Below, one piece after another: positions 1-8,362 of a stretch of 64,000 bases of DNA; within the stretch, counting starts at the first letter, position 1; the number at the start of each line of letters is the position of its first letter. Both the position numbers and the translations under genes were made by a program. Source of the stretch: Agrobacterium tumefaciens (GTDB lineage: Bacteria; Pseudomonadota; Alphaproteobacteria; Rhizobiales; Rhizobiaceae). The stretch covers positions 248,001 through 312,000 of the forward strand of contig CP048471.1 of the NCBI GenBank assembly GCA_025559845.1. The letters run 5' to 3'. The notes under the pieces were generated by a model. The model was not told where the DNA came from, searched no databases, and saw nothing but the letters and a program-made list of their open reading frames with translations.

Positions 1-653
1 GCTGGCCGTGTCCCGAAGGCTTCTGCCGCGGCCGGATGTGTCCTTGCAAGTAACAGAGCACGTCCCTGTCTGGACCGTCGTAGCTGCACCAACGCATAGA
101 CGATGCAGGCTAGCGCAATCAGCGTAACATAATAGCGTTGCGGTTCGACCGGCAGGCCTGGAAGAAGCGGCTTCGAGACGTAGAGCCCTTCGAAACCACC
201 CGTCCAGCGGTCAGCACTTATGATGATCTCGGGCAAGGCAAGCGCCAGGGCCATGGTGGAAACCGCAAGGTATATCCCCGAAAGTCGACGCGATGGCCAG
301 GCGAAGAGGACACCAAAGAGCGTGCCGGCAACGATGGCGACGGGAAGAGAAACGGCAAGCGGCATCCCCAAATGCGCTTCCAAAATCGCAACGGAATAGG
401 CACCAATGGCAGCAAAGAAGCTATGACCGATGGAGACCTCTCCGCCATAGCGAACCAGCACGCTGACCGCTAGCACGCCGATGCTGTTGGCAAAGCAAAG
501 GCCAAGGGCATATCGCCATGAACCGGAAATTATCAGCGGTAGAACCAGCAAAACGAAAAGGATCAGTGCATCGAGCCGTACTTCTGTCACCATCGCCCGA
601 AATGCCGTTGAATGTGCACGCTGCGCGTGGAGTGTCGCGGTAGTGTCAGACAC
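1..653 (-). CDS. livM: Branched-chain amino acid-type ABC transporter permease LivM (3' end beyond window)
   Basis: Inner-membrane permease of a Liv-type (HAAT) importer, expected to pair with LivH just upstream. The reading frame is open from about 653 to the left edge, so the C-terminus is missing. Hydrophobic helices alternate with family-like signatures such as YGGEVSIGHSFFAAIGAY and, near the edge, RSRQGRALLLARTHPAAAEAFG in broken form. A GTG start at 653 overlaps the livH stop by 8 bp; an internal ATG at 593 is an alternative start. The tight overlap implies translational coupling. The partner ATPases LivG and LivF should follow to the left. Transported substrate cannot be told from sequence; the neighbouring catabolic genes suggest an organic or amino acid. 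Confidence 0.88.
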   Translation of the reverse strand, partial: MSDTTATLHAQRAHSTAFRAMVTEVRLDALILFVLLVLPLIISGSWRYALGLCFANSIGVLAVSVLVRYGGEVSIGHSFFAAIGAYSVAILEAHLGMPLAVSLPVAIVAGTLFGVLFAWPSRRLSGIYLAVSTMALALALPEIIISADRWTGGFEGLYVSKPLLPGLPVEPQRYYVTLIALACIVYALVQLRRSRQGRALLLARTHPAAAEAFGTRP

Positions 654-1545
654 GGCTGCCTCCTGCTCTGGCAAAAAGTCCATTTGGAAAGAGGTTCAGG
701 GCACCCAGAATGACCACAAGGAGAAACGTGTTGGTGAACTCGGGCGACACGTAGAATGTGAAGAGGTTCATGAGGATGCCGATCAATACCCCGCCAGCAA
801 GCGCTCCAGGCAAGCTCCCGAAGCCCCCCAGGACCGCAGCTGCAAATGCCTGCAGCATGAACGTTGCCACCGTGGTCGAACTCAGAAACGTTGTTGGTAC
901 GATCAAAAGCGCGCCGATGACACCGAGCACCGCAGAAACGATCCACGCAAAGAGGTGAATTGAGCGGAGGTTAAGACCGCAAATCTCCGCAGCAACGGGA
1001 TTTGCCGATATTGCACGAAAAGCAACACCCAGCTTGGTGTAGTCAATTACGAAAAAGAGGGTGACAATCGTAACGACTGCAACGGCCAGGACGGTAAGGT
1101 CGTATCCGGTGATGCGAAGACCGAGGATTGTGGCACTAAACCGCGGAAGCGGCAGTTCGAGCGGCACAATATCCGCGCCGAACATGAGAAGCGTCACGCC
1201 TTGCGCGATAAGGCCAATGCCAAGCGTGGTAATCGTAGCAGTGAGGTCGGACGCCCCCATGATTGGTGCAATGATCGCGTAACTAAGGAATGCAATGGCG
1301 ACAACGATCAGGACAGCGAGCAGCACGGCACTCCCCCAGGAAAGGCTCAAGAGAGTGCCGCTGGAGAATCCGTAGATCAGGAAGGCAGCAAGCCCCGCGA
1401 TGTTGCCGTGGGAGAAATTTACCACCCGTGAGCTTTTGAAGATCATCACCAGACCCAACGCACCGAGTGCGTAAAGACAGCCAGTGACGATGCCCGACCA
1501 CACCAGTGGAAAAAGATCGAGAATAAAGCTGTAGACGCCGTTCAT
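646..1545 (-). CDS. livH: Branched-chain amino acid-type ABC transporter permease LivH
   Basis: Inner-membrane permease of a Liv-type importer, 299 residues, the usual length. It has about eight hydrophobic segments and the family-typical stretch KSSRVVNFSHGNIAGLAAF near residue 35, plus LGGFGSLPGALAGGVLIG near residue 240, the conserved cytoplasmic loop that contacts the ATPase. Its ATG overlaps the stop of the upstream dehydrogenase by 4 bp (ATGA) and its 3' end overlaps livM, so the genes are one operon read leftwards. It works with LivM, the periplasmic binding protein at 3258-4469 and ATPases outside the window. Confidence 0.92.
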   Translation of the reverse strand: MNGVYSFILDLFPLVWSGIVTGCLYALGALGLVMIFKSSRVVNFSHGNIAGLAAFLIYGFSSGTLLSLSWGSAVLLAVLIVVAIAFLSYAIIAPIMGASDLTATITTLGIGLIAQGVTLLMFGADIVPLELPLPRFSATILGLRITGYDLTVLAVAVVTIVTLFFVIDYTKLGVAFRAISANPVAAEICGLNLRSIHLFAWIVSAVLGVIGALLIVPTTFLSSTTVATFMLQAFAAAVLGGFGSLPGALAGGVLIGILMNLFTFYVSPEFTNTFLLVVILGALNLFPNGLFARAGGSRV

Positions 1546-2438
1546 GCCGGCACCTCGGACATGCTTCCATCTTCGACAAGCCGGATCACGCCTGGGAAAT
1601 ATTGGCCGCCAAGCCCTTTCTCGATGGCCATTTCATAATAGCGTCGCACGGTCTCCGCCGCCTTGAGCGGCACGCCCGTCTCGGCGGCAAGCTGGAACAC
1701 GTAGTCGATGTCCTTCAAGACATATTCAGGTGGAAAAGAACGTTCAGGGAATTGCCGCGGCAACATTGCCTTTCGGCCATGATTGCGCAGCACGAAGCTG
1801 TCGCCGGACCCCTTCGAGACGGCGTCGAGAAGGGTTTCAGCTTTCACGCCCGCACGTTCGCCCAGCACGATCATCTCTGCGAGTGTCACGACATGTTCAA
1901 AGACAAGCATGTTGTTGACGAGCTTGAGCACCTGCCCGGCACCAACCTCTCCACCGTGGGTAATATCGGTTGCCATATATTCGAGGATGGGCTTGACCTT
2001 GTCGAACACGTCTTTTGTCGCACCAACCATGATGCTGAGCTCGCCGCGCTGGGCTGCCTCGCGCGTTCGCGCCACAGGCGCGTCAACGAAGTTCAACCCC
2101 AACTGGCTGAGCTCATCCGCGATTTGTCTGGCGAGCGCGACGGGCGTGGTCGAAAGATCGACGATCGTGGCACCGGATCGCCCATGTCTTCCAACCTCGT
2201 CGGCCACGGCCTTGACCTGCGGCCCGCCCGGCAGTGATAGAAGTATAAAATCGGAGTGAGCACTGACTGCAGCGATCGACGCTGCTCGTTCAGCATTCGT
2301 GCCATCCAATATGGAGAACGCTTCGTCGTTCATATCGAACGCGATGACGCGGCCGGGATGCTTGAGTGCTACGTTGCGACACATAGCGCCACCCATGACG
2401 CCCAGCCCGACGAAACCTATCGTGAAATTATCTGTCAT
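1542..2438 (-). CDS. NAD(P)-dependent beta-hydroxyacid dehydrogenase (3-hydroxyisobutyrate dehydrogenase family)
   Basis: Cytosolic dehydrogenase oxidising a beta-hydroxyacid, or reducing the matching semialdehyde. 298 residues, full family length. The N-terminal Rossmann motif is GFVGLGVMGGAM (residues 8-19), the substrate-binding motif is DAPVARTREAAQRGELSIMVG around 118-138 (normally DAPVSGG...), and the catalytic lysine lies in GAGQVLKLVNNML near residue 172. The VARTRE variation in the substrate loop argues against strict 3-hydroxyisobutyrate specificity. It is embedded in the transporter operon: 3 bp after the SDR gene and overlapping livH by 4 bp. A role in breaking down the imported substrate is inferred. 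Confidence 0.88.
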   Translation of the reverse strand: MTDNFTIGFVGLGVMGGAMCRNVALKHPGRVIAFDMNDEAFSILDGTNAERAASIAAVSAHSDFILLSLPGGPQVKAVADEVGRHGRSGATIVDLSTTPVALARQIADELSQLGLNFVDAPVARTREAAQRGELSIMVGATKDVFDKVKPILEYMATDITHGGEVGAGQVLKLVNNMLVFEHVVTLAEMIVLGERAGVKAETLLDAVSKGSGDSFVLRNHGRKAMLPRQFPERSFPPEYVLKDIDYVFQLAAETGVPLKAAETVRRYYEMAIEKGLGGQYFPGVIRLVEDGSMSEVPA

Positions 2439-2441
2439 GGT

Positions 2442-3188
2442 TCAATCCATCAGCATGCCGCCATTCACATCGAGCACCGTTCCGGTGATCCAGTTCGATG
2501 CTGGCGAACAAAGGAAGAGTATGGCTTGGGCGATATCTTCGGGCTGGCCGTATCGTCCAAGCGGCACATTGCCATTGGCAGAAGGTGCGGCACGCTGGGT
2601 GACCGTGTTCCACATTGGTGTCTCGACCGGCCCAGGTGCGATGACGCTCGCATAGACACCTTTTGATGCTCCAGCTTTTGCCACCCATTTCATTAGTCCG
2701 TGTACAGCGGATTTGGCGGCAACATAGGCTGGGCCCGATGCCACGCCCCCTATCTTTGCCGCGATAGACCCAAGTGCAACGATCTTACCTCCACCAGCGC
2801 TGGCCATAATGGGATATATTTCACGAAGAGGATTGACGACGCCCATAAGATTGACGTCAAGCATTGCGCGCCATTCGTCATCGGTCGATTCCGTCAGAGG
2901 GCGATGGGTGATTGTGCCGGCACAAAGGATCAGAATGTCGAGTTGACCGTAACGCGCCATAATATCGGCGATCACAGACTTCGTTTGCGAAGCCGAAGTC
3001 ACATCGTACTTCGCATATTCGATAGCAGGATTGTCAAATTCTGCGTGCTCGGCAATGTCGGTTGCAACTACGGTAGCACCCGCCTGTGCAAGCGCGTAGG
3101 CGGTGGCCTTGCCAATCCCGCCGGTTGCGCCCGTTATGAGGGCGACACGCCCATCAAGACGAGCAGGGGCACTAATTGGTATATTCAT
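2442..3188 (-). CDS. SDR-family NAD(P)-dependent oxidoreductase
   Basis: Classical short-chain dehydrogenase, 248 residues. The cofactor motif TGATGGIG lies near residue 20, the NNAG-equivalent is CAGT, catalytic Ser is in ALGSIAAK and the active-site pair is YVAAK; the C-terminus ends GTVLDVNGGML as in many SDRs. I chose the ATG at 3188 because a GGAG box sits 8 bases before it; an upstream in-frame start at 3200 has no such site. It lies between the binding protein and the HIBADH-like gene in the same leftward operon. Two dehydrogenases in one transporter operon suggest sequential oxidation of a hydroxylated substrate, which is inference. Confidence 0.88.
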   Translation of the reverse strand: MNIPISAPARLDGRVALITGATGGIGKATAYALAQAGATVVATDIAEHAEFDNPAIEYAKYDVTSASQTKSVIADIMARYGQLDILILCAGTITHRPLTESTDDEWRAMLDVNLMGVVNPLREIYPIMASAGGGKIVALGSIAAKIGGVASGPAYVAAKSAVHGLMKWVAKAGASKGVYASVIAPGPVETPMWNTVTQRAAPSANGNVPLGRYGQPEDIAQAILFLCSPASNWITGTVLDVNGGMLMD

Positions 3189-3215
3189 CAAACGCTCCAA
3201 TGTTTCTTACCGGTT

Positions 3216-3239
3216 TCTCCCGCCCGTCCGGGCGGGAGA
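3216..3239 (-). other. Intercistronic GC-rich hairpin after the binding-protein gene
   Basis: Perfect 11-bp inverted repeat (TCTCCCGCCCG and its complement) with almost no spacer, lying between the stop of the binding protein (3258) and the start of the SDR (3188). No U-run follows in the transcript direction, so it is not a clear terminator. Such hairpins after a periplasmic-binding-protein gene commonly stabilise the upstream mRNA or attenuate read-through, giving more binding protein than permease; that role here is inference. Confidence 0.7.
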
Positions 3240-3257
3240 TGCTTTGAGGCACGGAGC

Positions 3258-4469
3258 TTATTGAGCGGGAGCGTCGAAGACGGCCGTTGGATAGGGACGA
3301 AACTCGCGCACTAGTTCGAATTTCCCGTCCTTCGCCTGGATGATGCCTTCCTGGCGTGTACCGCGATGATCTCCAGCCTTGAACGATACGCCTTGCGCGC
3401 CACCCACAGAAGCGTTGTCCAACGTTTCGAGAGCCGCGATGAGGTTTTCGCCGGTCAATGGTTTTCCGCTGTCGAGCAAAGCTTCAAAGCCCTTTGCAAA
3501 CAGGGCAGCGTTGCTCCAGCCATTCAGGCCGAAAACGCCGACAGGATCGTTCGGGTAATACTTCGCCACGGATTCGCGATAAGCCTTCACCTCTGCTTCA
3601 TCGCTGCTGACCGGCAGCAACCACGAGGAGAAATATGTTCCATTCAAGAGGTCTCCTGCCAACTTTACCGTTGATGGATCAGCAGTGAAGAAGGGAGCAA
3701 ACCATTTCACATCGAGTGCCTGCAGGTCCGCCGCCTTGAGCGCAGCAGCAAGATTAGCGTTGGAGCCAAATAATATGACCGCCTCAGCACCCGAATTCGC
3801 GACACGCCGGATATGAGGGCTGAAACTCGTTGTCTTCACATCGAACGGCACCGATTCCGCGGGTTCAAGCCCGAGTTCTTTCATATAGAGGTCGAAGCCG
3901 CGTTTAGCAGATTTGCCGAGCTCGTCGTTCTCCCAAAGAAGCGCAATTTTCTTAAGACCGAGATCTTTCACGGCGTAATCAAGGTTCGACGCTGCCGACC
4001 AACCATAGTCCGGCAAGAGTGGAAACACGTTCGGCTCTACAAAAAATGCGCTCGCACCGCCGATCGGTCCGATCATCGGCACCTTCTTTTCCTTCGCATA
4101 AGGAATTGCAGCGACATTGGTCGCAGTTCCTACCGGCGCGGACAACGCAAAAGCGCCATCCTCCTCAACGAGCTTGCGGCTGACCGCCACACTGCGTGCC
4201 GGATCGTAACCATCATCATAGGTGATGTAATTGATAGTCCAGCCCTTGACCCCGCCGTTCTCGTTGAGATGCTTGAAATATGCGTCTGCAGCGTGGGTCA
4301 ATACGGAATAGAAGGGAACGGGGCCCGTCACCGGGGTAAATGCTCCAACGGTGACGATCTTTTTTTCGAGATCTATTCCCTTCTCTTGAGCCAACGCAGC
4401 TCCAGAGCTCGCCAGCGACACAGCAAGCGCGCCAGCGGTTACAAGCAGTCGAGTGATACCTGGCAACAT
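3258..4469 (-). CDS. ABC transporter substrate-binding protein (Peripla_BP_6 / LivJ-like)
   Basis: Periplasmic ligand-binding protein of the Liv-type importer, 403 residues. A Sec signal peptide is visible (TRLLVTAGALAVSLASSGAALAQ, in hydrophobic order, cleavage after ALA). The mature protein has the type I periplasmic fold sequence pattern: TVGAFTPVTGPVPFYS, the DDGYDPARSV stretch and a long C-terminal lobe. I chose the ATG at 4469 because GGGGAGG lies 6 bases before it; an ATG at 4484 would place this box inside the gene. First gene of the leftward operon and divergent from the CoA-transferase. The ligand is unknown; this subgroup often binds aromatic or branched organic acids. Confidence 0.92.
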   Translation of the reverse strand: MLPGITRLLVTAGALAVSLASSGAALAQEKGIDLEKKIVTVGAFTPVTGPVPFYSVLTHAADAYFKHLNENGGVKGWTINYITYDDGYDPARSVAVSRKLVEEDGAFALSAPVGTATNVAAIPYAKEKKVPMIGPIGGASAFFVEPNVFPLLPDYGWSAASNLDYAVKDLGLKKIALLWENDELGKSAKRGFDLYMKELGLEPAESVPFDVKTTSFSPHIRRVANSGAEAVILFGSNANLAAALKAADLQALDVKWFAPFFTADPSTVKLAGDLLNGTYFSSWLLPVSSDEAEVKAYRESVAKYYPNDPVGVFGLNGWSNAALFAKGFEALLDSGKPLTGENLIAALETLDNASVGGAQGVSFKAGDHRGTRQEGIIQAKDGKFELVREFRPYPTAVFDAPAQ

Positions 4470-4752
4470 ATCGATCCTCCCCATCGAATTAGACCAACCA
4501 TCTTTCCGATTGAAACGTATGCGACCGCCAGGAAACGGTCAACATAAAATGCATTATGCACCGCAGCATTTGCTTGATGATCAAGACATATTGCATTGAT
4601 GATAGCGATCACATCAATCGCATAAAACTGATTTTATATAGATATAACATTGCATTAAGTGCGCAAGAGGTTGAGGTTGCCGCAGCGGCGGAGTCCACGA
4701 CTTGCGCACAATATAAAATGCATTATTATGCGAATTGCATCGGGAGGATATT
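4470..4752. promoter_or_regulatory. Divergent promoter region with repeated ATAAAATGCATTAT boxes
   Basis: AT-rich region between the divergent binding-protein operon and CoA-transferase gene. The 14-mer ATAAAATGCATTAT occurs twice in the same orientation, at 4544-4557 and 4713-4726, each followed by TGC(A), and related TTGCAT elements recur around 4592, 4650 and 4735. TGCATTATGCA-like symmetry suggests a dimeric regulator. Each box sits close to one of the two start codons, so one regulator could control both operons. The MarR gene at 6176-6628 is the nearest candidate; that link is inferred. Confidence 0.6.
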
Positions 4753-5988
4753 ATGAGTGGCATATTAGCAGGCAGAACCGTACTGGAGCTCGGCAGCATG
4801 ATCGCAGCTCCTTTTGCAACGCATATCCTTCAGCAACTGGGGGCAAGCATCATAAAGATTGAGCCGCCAGGGGGAGAAACAACGCGCAGACTCGTCCGAG
4901 GCGGACCAAGCGGGACTTACATTGCTTACAACAGAGGAAAAAAAAGCATCTGCCTGAACATGCAGACTGAAGAAGGGGCGCGCATTTTCCGTGAACTTGT
5001 CGCCAGCGCCGACGTCGTTCTGCATAACCTGTCGCCAAGCGCAGCAAAAAAAATGCACGTCACTTTCAAAGATTGTGAAGCAATAAAGCCCGGCATCGTC
5101 TTTTGCCACATCAAAGGCTATGGTCAGGGGCCACAGTCCGAAGAAATCGCATCAAACCCCATCGCGGAAGCGGCAACCGGGGTCATGTTCGCCAACCGGC
5201 CTGCAGGAAAGCCTGCTCGACTGGGCCCGTCCTATCACGACCAGTTTGCTGGCTGCTATGCGGTGATCGGCGTGCTTTCTGCCCTTCTCGATGCCAACGC
5301 ATCACCAGAGCGCCGAAACATCGAGCTGGGTCTTTATGAGACCGGACTACACATTGCGGCAAGAGAGCTTGTCGGTATCCAGTTAAAGTCCCAGATTACC
5401 GGGCGCCCCGAACAGGAGCCGTCTCCGGAATTCAGCATGCCTGGCTATGGTGCGTATGAGACCTCTGATGGACGGTGGATCTATCTGGTCATGCTTAATG
5501 ACGAACACTGGCGAAAATTCAGTTTTGCCTCAGGATTGGAAACCGACCCTGAACTTGCCACGCTGAGGCAACGACGAAAGCAAAGACCAATTGTTGAAGA
5601 CATCGTGACGAAGGCAGTAGGCGCAAAAACCTATTCAGCGCTGGCCGCAGCGCTGACGATCGCCGGCGTCGGATTTACGGAGGTTCTTCCTGGCGACGCG
5701 GTGCTTGACGCAGAGCAGGCGAACAACCCTCCGAAATACACTTCTCTGCCCTTTGCTTCCTTCACGTTCGACGCGCCAGATTTTCCTGTTTCATCAGCTG
5801 TCGACAAAGCAGACCTTGAGGCCCCTCCTCCTCTTTTGGGAGAACAGACGGTGGCACTGCTTCGTCAGGCGGGTTACTTGGACGGTGATATCGATAGGTT
5901 AATTGAGAGCGGCGCCGTCGATAGCTCAAGTAGTGTGGAAGATTTGTGGAACACTGGAAACAACGTTACCACCGTCGCCGCTCGTTGA
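4753..5988 (+). CDS. CaiB/BaiF family CoA-transferase
   Basis: Family III CoA-transferase moving CoA between carboxylic acids through an aspartyl-CoA thioester. 411 residues from the ATG at 4753, which follows CGGGAGG by 7 bases; the upstream in-frame ATG at 4735 lacks a ribosome site. The N-terminus has RTVLELGSMIAAPFAT and GASIIKIEPPGGETTR, typical of the family, and YNRGKKSICLN. The C-terminus reads like the family's P..LGEQT...L region (PPPLLGEQTVALLRQAGY). The usual catalytic Asp position near residue 165 corresponds to the GPSYHDQFAG stretch. Divergent from the transporter operon, so activation of the imported acid to its CoA ester is likely (inference). Confidence 0.9.
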   Translation: MSGILAGRTVLELGSMIAAPFATHILQQLGASIIKIEPPGGETTRRLVRGGPSGTYIAYNRGKKSICLNMQTEEGARIFRELVASADVVLHNLSPSAAKKMHVTFKDCEAIKPGIVFCHIKGYGQGPQSEEIASNPIAEAATGVMFANRPAGKPARLGPSYHDQFAGCYAVIGVLSALLDANASPERRNIELGLYETGLHIAARELVGIQLKSQITGRPEQEPSPEFSMPGYGAYETSDGRWIYLVMLNDEHWRKFSFASGLETDPELATLRQRRKQRPIVEDIVTKAVGAKTYSALAAALTIAGVGFTEVLPGDAVLDAEQANNPPKYTSLPFASFTFDAPDFPVSSAVDKADLEAPPPLLGEQTVALLRQAGYLDGDIDRLIESGAVDSSSSVEDLWNTGNNVTTVAAR

Positions 5989-6175
5989 ATTTTGCCTTCT
6001 GCCCGATGTTCGGTCTAAAGCGTCGTGACCGATACGCCGGCAGCAGCATCGGTGGGCAGCGGCACAGCCGCTTGCCCGCCGAACTTGTCGGCGCACTGCA
6101 GCCATACTACGAAATCGCTATAAGATTTCCGCCATCACCTGGAGGACCGCCTAACCGTCCGGTCGTTCACGAATA

Positions 6176-6628
6176 TCAGGACTGAGATCCGTCAGAAAAC
6201 GGCGTGAGTTTCGAAACCTCCTCGAGATATTCCGATATTACGTCGAGTTTTTCATCTGAAAATCGCGCAGTGACGTTCCTGTACCTGTTGCGCAGTTCGA
6301 CCAACAACGACAACGGTTCACTGGCGGCGGTGCGGTCCAATTCGATCAGTACACTACGCCGGTCGTCGCAATTGGGAATTCTTCGAGTAAAGCCCAATCT
6401 TTCCAGCCTGTCGAACAGCGCCGTTCCAGACCCGGACGTAAGTCCAAGCTTCGAAACGATATCTTTTGGACTCATTGGCGCAGGTGATGATGCAAGCAAC
6501 GACAGGCATCGAAGATCTGTCGGGTGCATCTTGCCTTGGCGAGCAGCCGACTCGAGCGCATCCTCCGCGTTCTTGAGCATCCTACCCAAGGCGACATCCA
6601 GCCGTTCCTGCCGCTTTTCCCGATTCAT
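6176..6628 (-). CDS. MarR-family transcriptional regulator
   Basis: 150-residue winged-helix regulator. The HTH lies in MSPKDIVSKLGLTSGSGTALFDRLERLGF (residues about 53-81, written here by its span), followed by the wing motif RRIPNCDDRRSVLIELD, the MarR hallmark DxR. A helical N- and C-terminus would form the dimer interface. It lies convergent with and 190 bp beyond the CoA-transferase gene, so regulating the catabolic cassette, perhaps through the repeated boxes at 4544 and 4713, is plausible but unproven. The interval 5989-6175 holds no convincing gene. Confidence 0.85.
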   Translation of the reverse strand: MNREKRQERLDVALGRMLKNAEDALESAARQGKMHPTDLRCLSLLASSPAPMSPKDIVSKLGLTSGSGTALFDRLERLGFTRRIPNCDDRRSVLIELDRTAASEPLSLLVELRNRYRNVTARFSDEKLDVISEYLEEVSKLTPFSDGSQS

Positions 6629-6749
6629 ACGCTACTCATATCATTGAATGGAAGCCAAGCGTTATAGAAACTAGTAACGCGCGAGCTCGGTGCCTTTCCA
6701 ATTATGCTCTTGAAGTGACTCGAACCGGAGCCGCGCAATTCAGGCGGCT

Positions 6750-7169
6750 TTAGGCGACCCAAGGATTAATAACGCGCAATCCGGCTGCCTCGAACGGGCT
6801 TGTATCTCGCGTTACGACCGCGAGATGGTTTTCTGCTGCCGTAGCAGCGATGTATCCATCAGCCCGCGCGATTGCCTTTCCAGATTTTCGGCCGTCGGCC
6901 ATTAACGCTGCATAAAAGTGCGAGGTACCGACACTAAAGGGCAGAATACGTCCATCAAAGAGCGGAAGAACTTCACTTTCAAGACGATCATGAAGAATTG
7001 CCTGACGCTTGCCCACAGGCATTGAGGCAATCCCGAAACGAAGTTCGGCAATGGAAATTGCGGAAATGAACAGCGTCTCGATTGCCTGTGCATCCAGCCA
7101 AGTCAGCACGGCAGGGTCAGGAGCTGGCTTCCAAGGCTCAGATATTACATTAGTGTCTAGCAAGATCAT
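6750..7169 (-). CDS. PIN-domain toxin (VapC/FitB-like ribonuclease)
   Basis: 139-residue PIN-domain protein. The acidic catalytic residues are visible: ILLDTNVISE at the N-terminus (first Asp), SIAELRFG (Glu), and ARADGYIAATAAEN with VVTRD near the C-terminus (last Asp pair). This is the metal-dependent RNase fold of VapC-type toxins; the NVISE and RFGIA pattern is closest to the FitB group. It overlaps the upstream antitoxin by 4 bp, so both are co-translated. Acts in the cytosol on RNA, probably tRNA, and would be blocked by its partner. Confidence 0.9.
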   Translation of the reverse strand: MILLDTNVISEPWKPAPDPAVLTWLDAQAIETLFISAISIAELRFGIASMPVGKRQAILHDRLESEVLPLFDGRILPFSVGTSHFYAALMADGRKSGKAIARADGYIAATAAENHLAVVTRDTSPFEAAGLRVINPWVA

Positions 7170-7420
7170 TCAAAAGTCATCGGTTCTGCCGGGGTCCTGT
7201 CGCGCTGCTGGTGCAGAGCTTCAACGTCACTATTTGATAATTCGGCGTCACGTCCGATGGCCGCGAGCAGTGATCCAAGTTTCACGCGTCCAGATGGACG
7301 AACAGCAGCTTCAAGGATGTCACGAATTTCGGCTTCGGTGCTCCGGCCGTGGTGAGCTGCTCTTGCGCGTAACGCCCGATGCGTTTCATCAGAGATGTTT
7401 CGAATGGTGACCGCTGCCAT
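7166..7420 (-). CDS. FitA-like ribbon-helix-helix antitoxin
   Basis: 84-residue antitoxin paired with the PIN toxin. The N-terminus VTIRNISDETHRALRARAAHHGRSTEAEIRDIL is a textbook FitA-type Arc/ribbon-helix-helix domain (span residues 5-37), binding the promoter DNA; the C-terminal tail would occupy the toxin. I chose the ATG at 7420, with an AGGA 8 bases before it; the ATG at 7426 is the alternative. Ends overlapping the toxin start by 4 bp. Autoregulation of the pair is the norm in this family. Confidence 0.88.
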   Translation of the reverse strand: MAAVTIRNISDETHRALRARAAHHGRSTEAEIRDILEAAVRPSGRVKLGSLLAAIGRDAELSNSDVEALHQQRDRTPAEPMTFE

Positions 7421-7678
7421 GGACATTATCCTATCTATCGTCTCGCCGCGATATCAATATAAACAAAATGATATCACGCTTCAAGTCGTACTGTGGGGAA
7501 GGAACAAGAACCTCCAAGCAAGCTCTTGAGCGGCTCAGAACCGTTGCCCCATGATTTGATAGTCTCGTTTTCGTAGAGCAAAATTCAGCTCCACATTTGC
7601 CATTTAAACAAATGCGCTCGTTACGCCATCTACTTCCTCAAAACCGAGATATCTTGATAATCTAGAAATTCAGATATT

Positions 7679-7690
7679 CTGGATATCCAG
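7679..7690. promoter_or_regulatory. Palindromic operator CTGGATATCCAG before the Phd-like antitoxin
   Basis: A perfect 12-bp palindrome, 14 bp upstream of the antitoxin start at 7705, preceded by further AGATAT-type half sites (about 7647-7677). Phd/YefM antitoxins repress their own operons at palindromes of this kind; the assignment here is by position and symmetry. Confidence 0.6.
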
Positions 7691-7704
7691 TTTGGAGATT
7701 TTCT

Positions 7705-7965
7705 ATGCGCCGTTTCACGATGAGTGACCTCAACAAGCAGGTTGGCGATGCCACAGATGCTGCGAGCCGTGAGCCGATAGTTCTCACCAAACATAGGAAG
7801 CCACGCTTCGTATTGATGAGCTATGAGCATTATGAACGACTGCGCAGCGGTGGCGATCGCCGCAAGCCTCATCGGGCGACGGACATGCCCGATGAGCATG
7901 TAGAGCTGTTTAGTGCAGAAATCGATCGGTTGGCGCGTGGTGAAGGGTACGGCGATGAGCCGTGA
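7705..7965 (+). CDS. Phd/YefM-family antitoxin
   Basis: 86-residue antitoxin. Its N-terminus MSDLNKQVGDATDAASREPIVLTKHRKPRFVLMSYEHYERL (residues 6-46 by position) is the Phd/YefM DNA-binding fold, with the tell-tale PIVLTKHRKP and VLMSYEHYE strands. The acidic C-terminal tail should bind the toxin. A GGAG box precedes the ATG by 7 bases. It overlaps the toxin start at 7955 by 11 bp. Because the toxin reading frame is broken downstream, this antitoxin may now be solitary. Confidence 0.88.
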   Translation: MRRFTMSDLNKQVGDATDAASREPIVLTKHRKPRFVLMSYEHYERLRSGGDRRKPHRATDMPDEHVELFSAEIDRLARGEGYGDEP

Positions 7966-8362
7966 TTTCCTTCCCGGCCACATAATCAGCTATCCGTATC
8001 TATGGATCTGGCAGGATGAGCGTGGTGAGACTGAAGGACGCAAGTCGCGCCCGACCTGCGTCGTCGTTTCGGTTCGTAGTACCAAAGATGGCCTAACCCA
8101 TCTAGCTCTTCTCGCCGTGACAACGCAACCGCCACAGACTGACCGCGCCGCTCTAGAAATCCCTGACACGGAGGCACGTCGAGCCGGACTGACCTGAAGC
8201 GCTGTTGGGTGTTGGTCGATGAATACAATTACGATGTGGCTGTATATCGAGCCAGACGAGAAGACACTCGGTCGTTTCAGCAAGGCGTTCATCATGAAAA
8301 TTGCGGCCGCCTTTGGCGAAGCTTCTAGACATTCAGGTCGCCGGATAAACAGCATGGATTGA
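7955..8362 (+). pseudogene. PemK/MazF-like toxin, frameshifted
   Basis: The first frame gives MSRDFLPGHIISYPYLW..., then RPTCVVVSVRS and ALLAVTTQP, typical of a toxin often paired with Phd-like antitoxins in rhizobia. It stops at 8195-8197 after RRAGLT. The coding potential then continues in the next frame (LKRCWVLVDEYNYDVA) from 8194 and returns to the original frame near 8240 (WLYIEPDEKTLGRFSKAFIMKIAAAFGEA, ending at 8362). Two compensating indels therefore break the gene; the first looks like loss of about 4 bases at 8190. The product is probably inactive, though the antitoxin upstream is intact. Confidence 0.75.

Noticed and set aside
5946..6185. 79-codon ORF between the CoA-transferase and MarR genes
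   Set aside because: Overlaps the end of the transferase, has no ribosome site and no recognisable domain.
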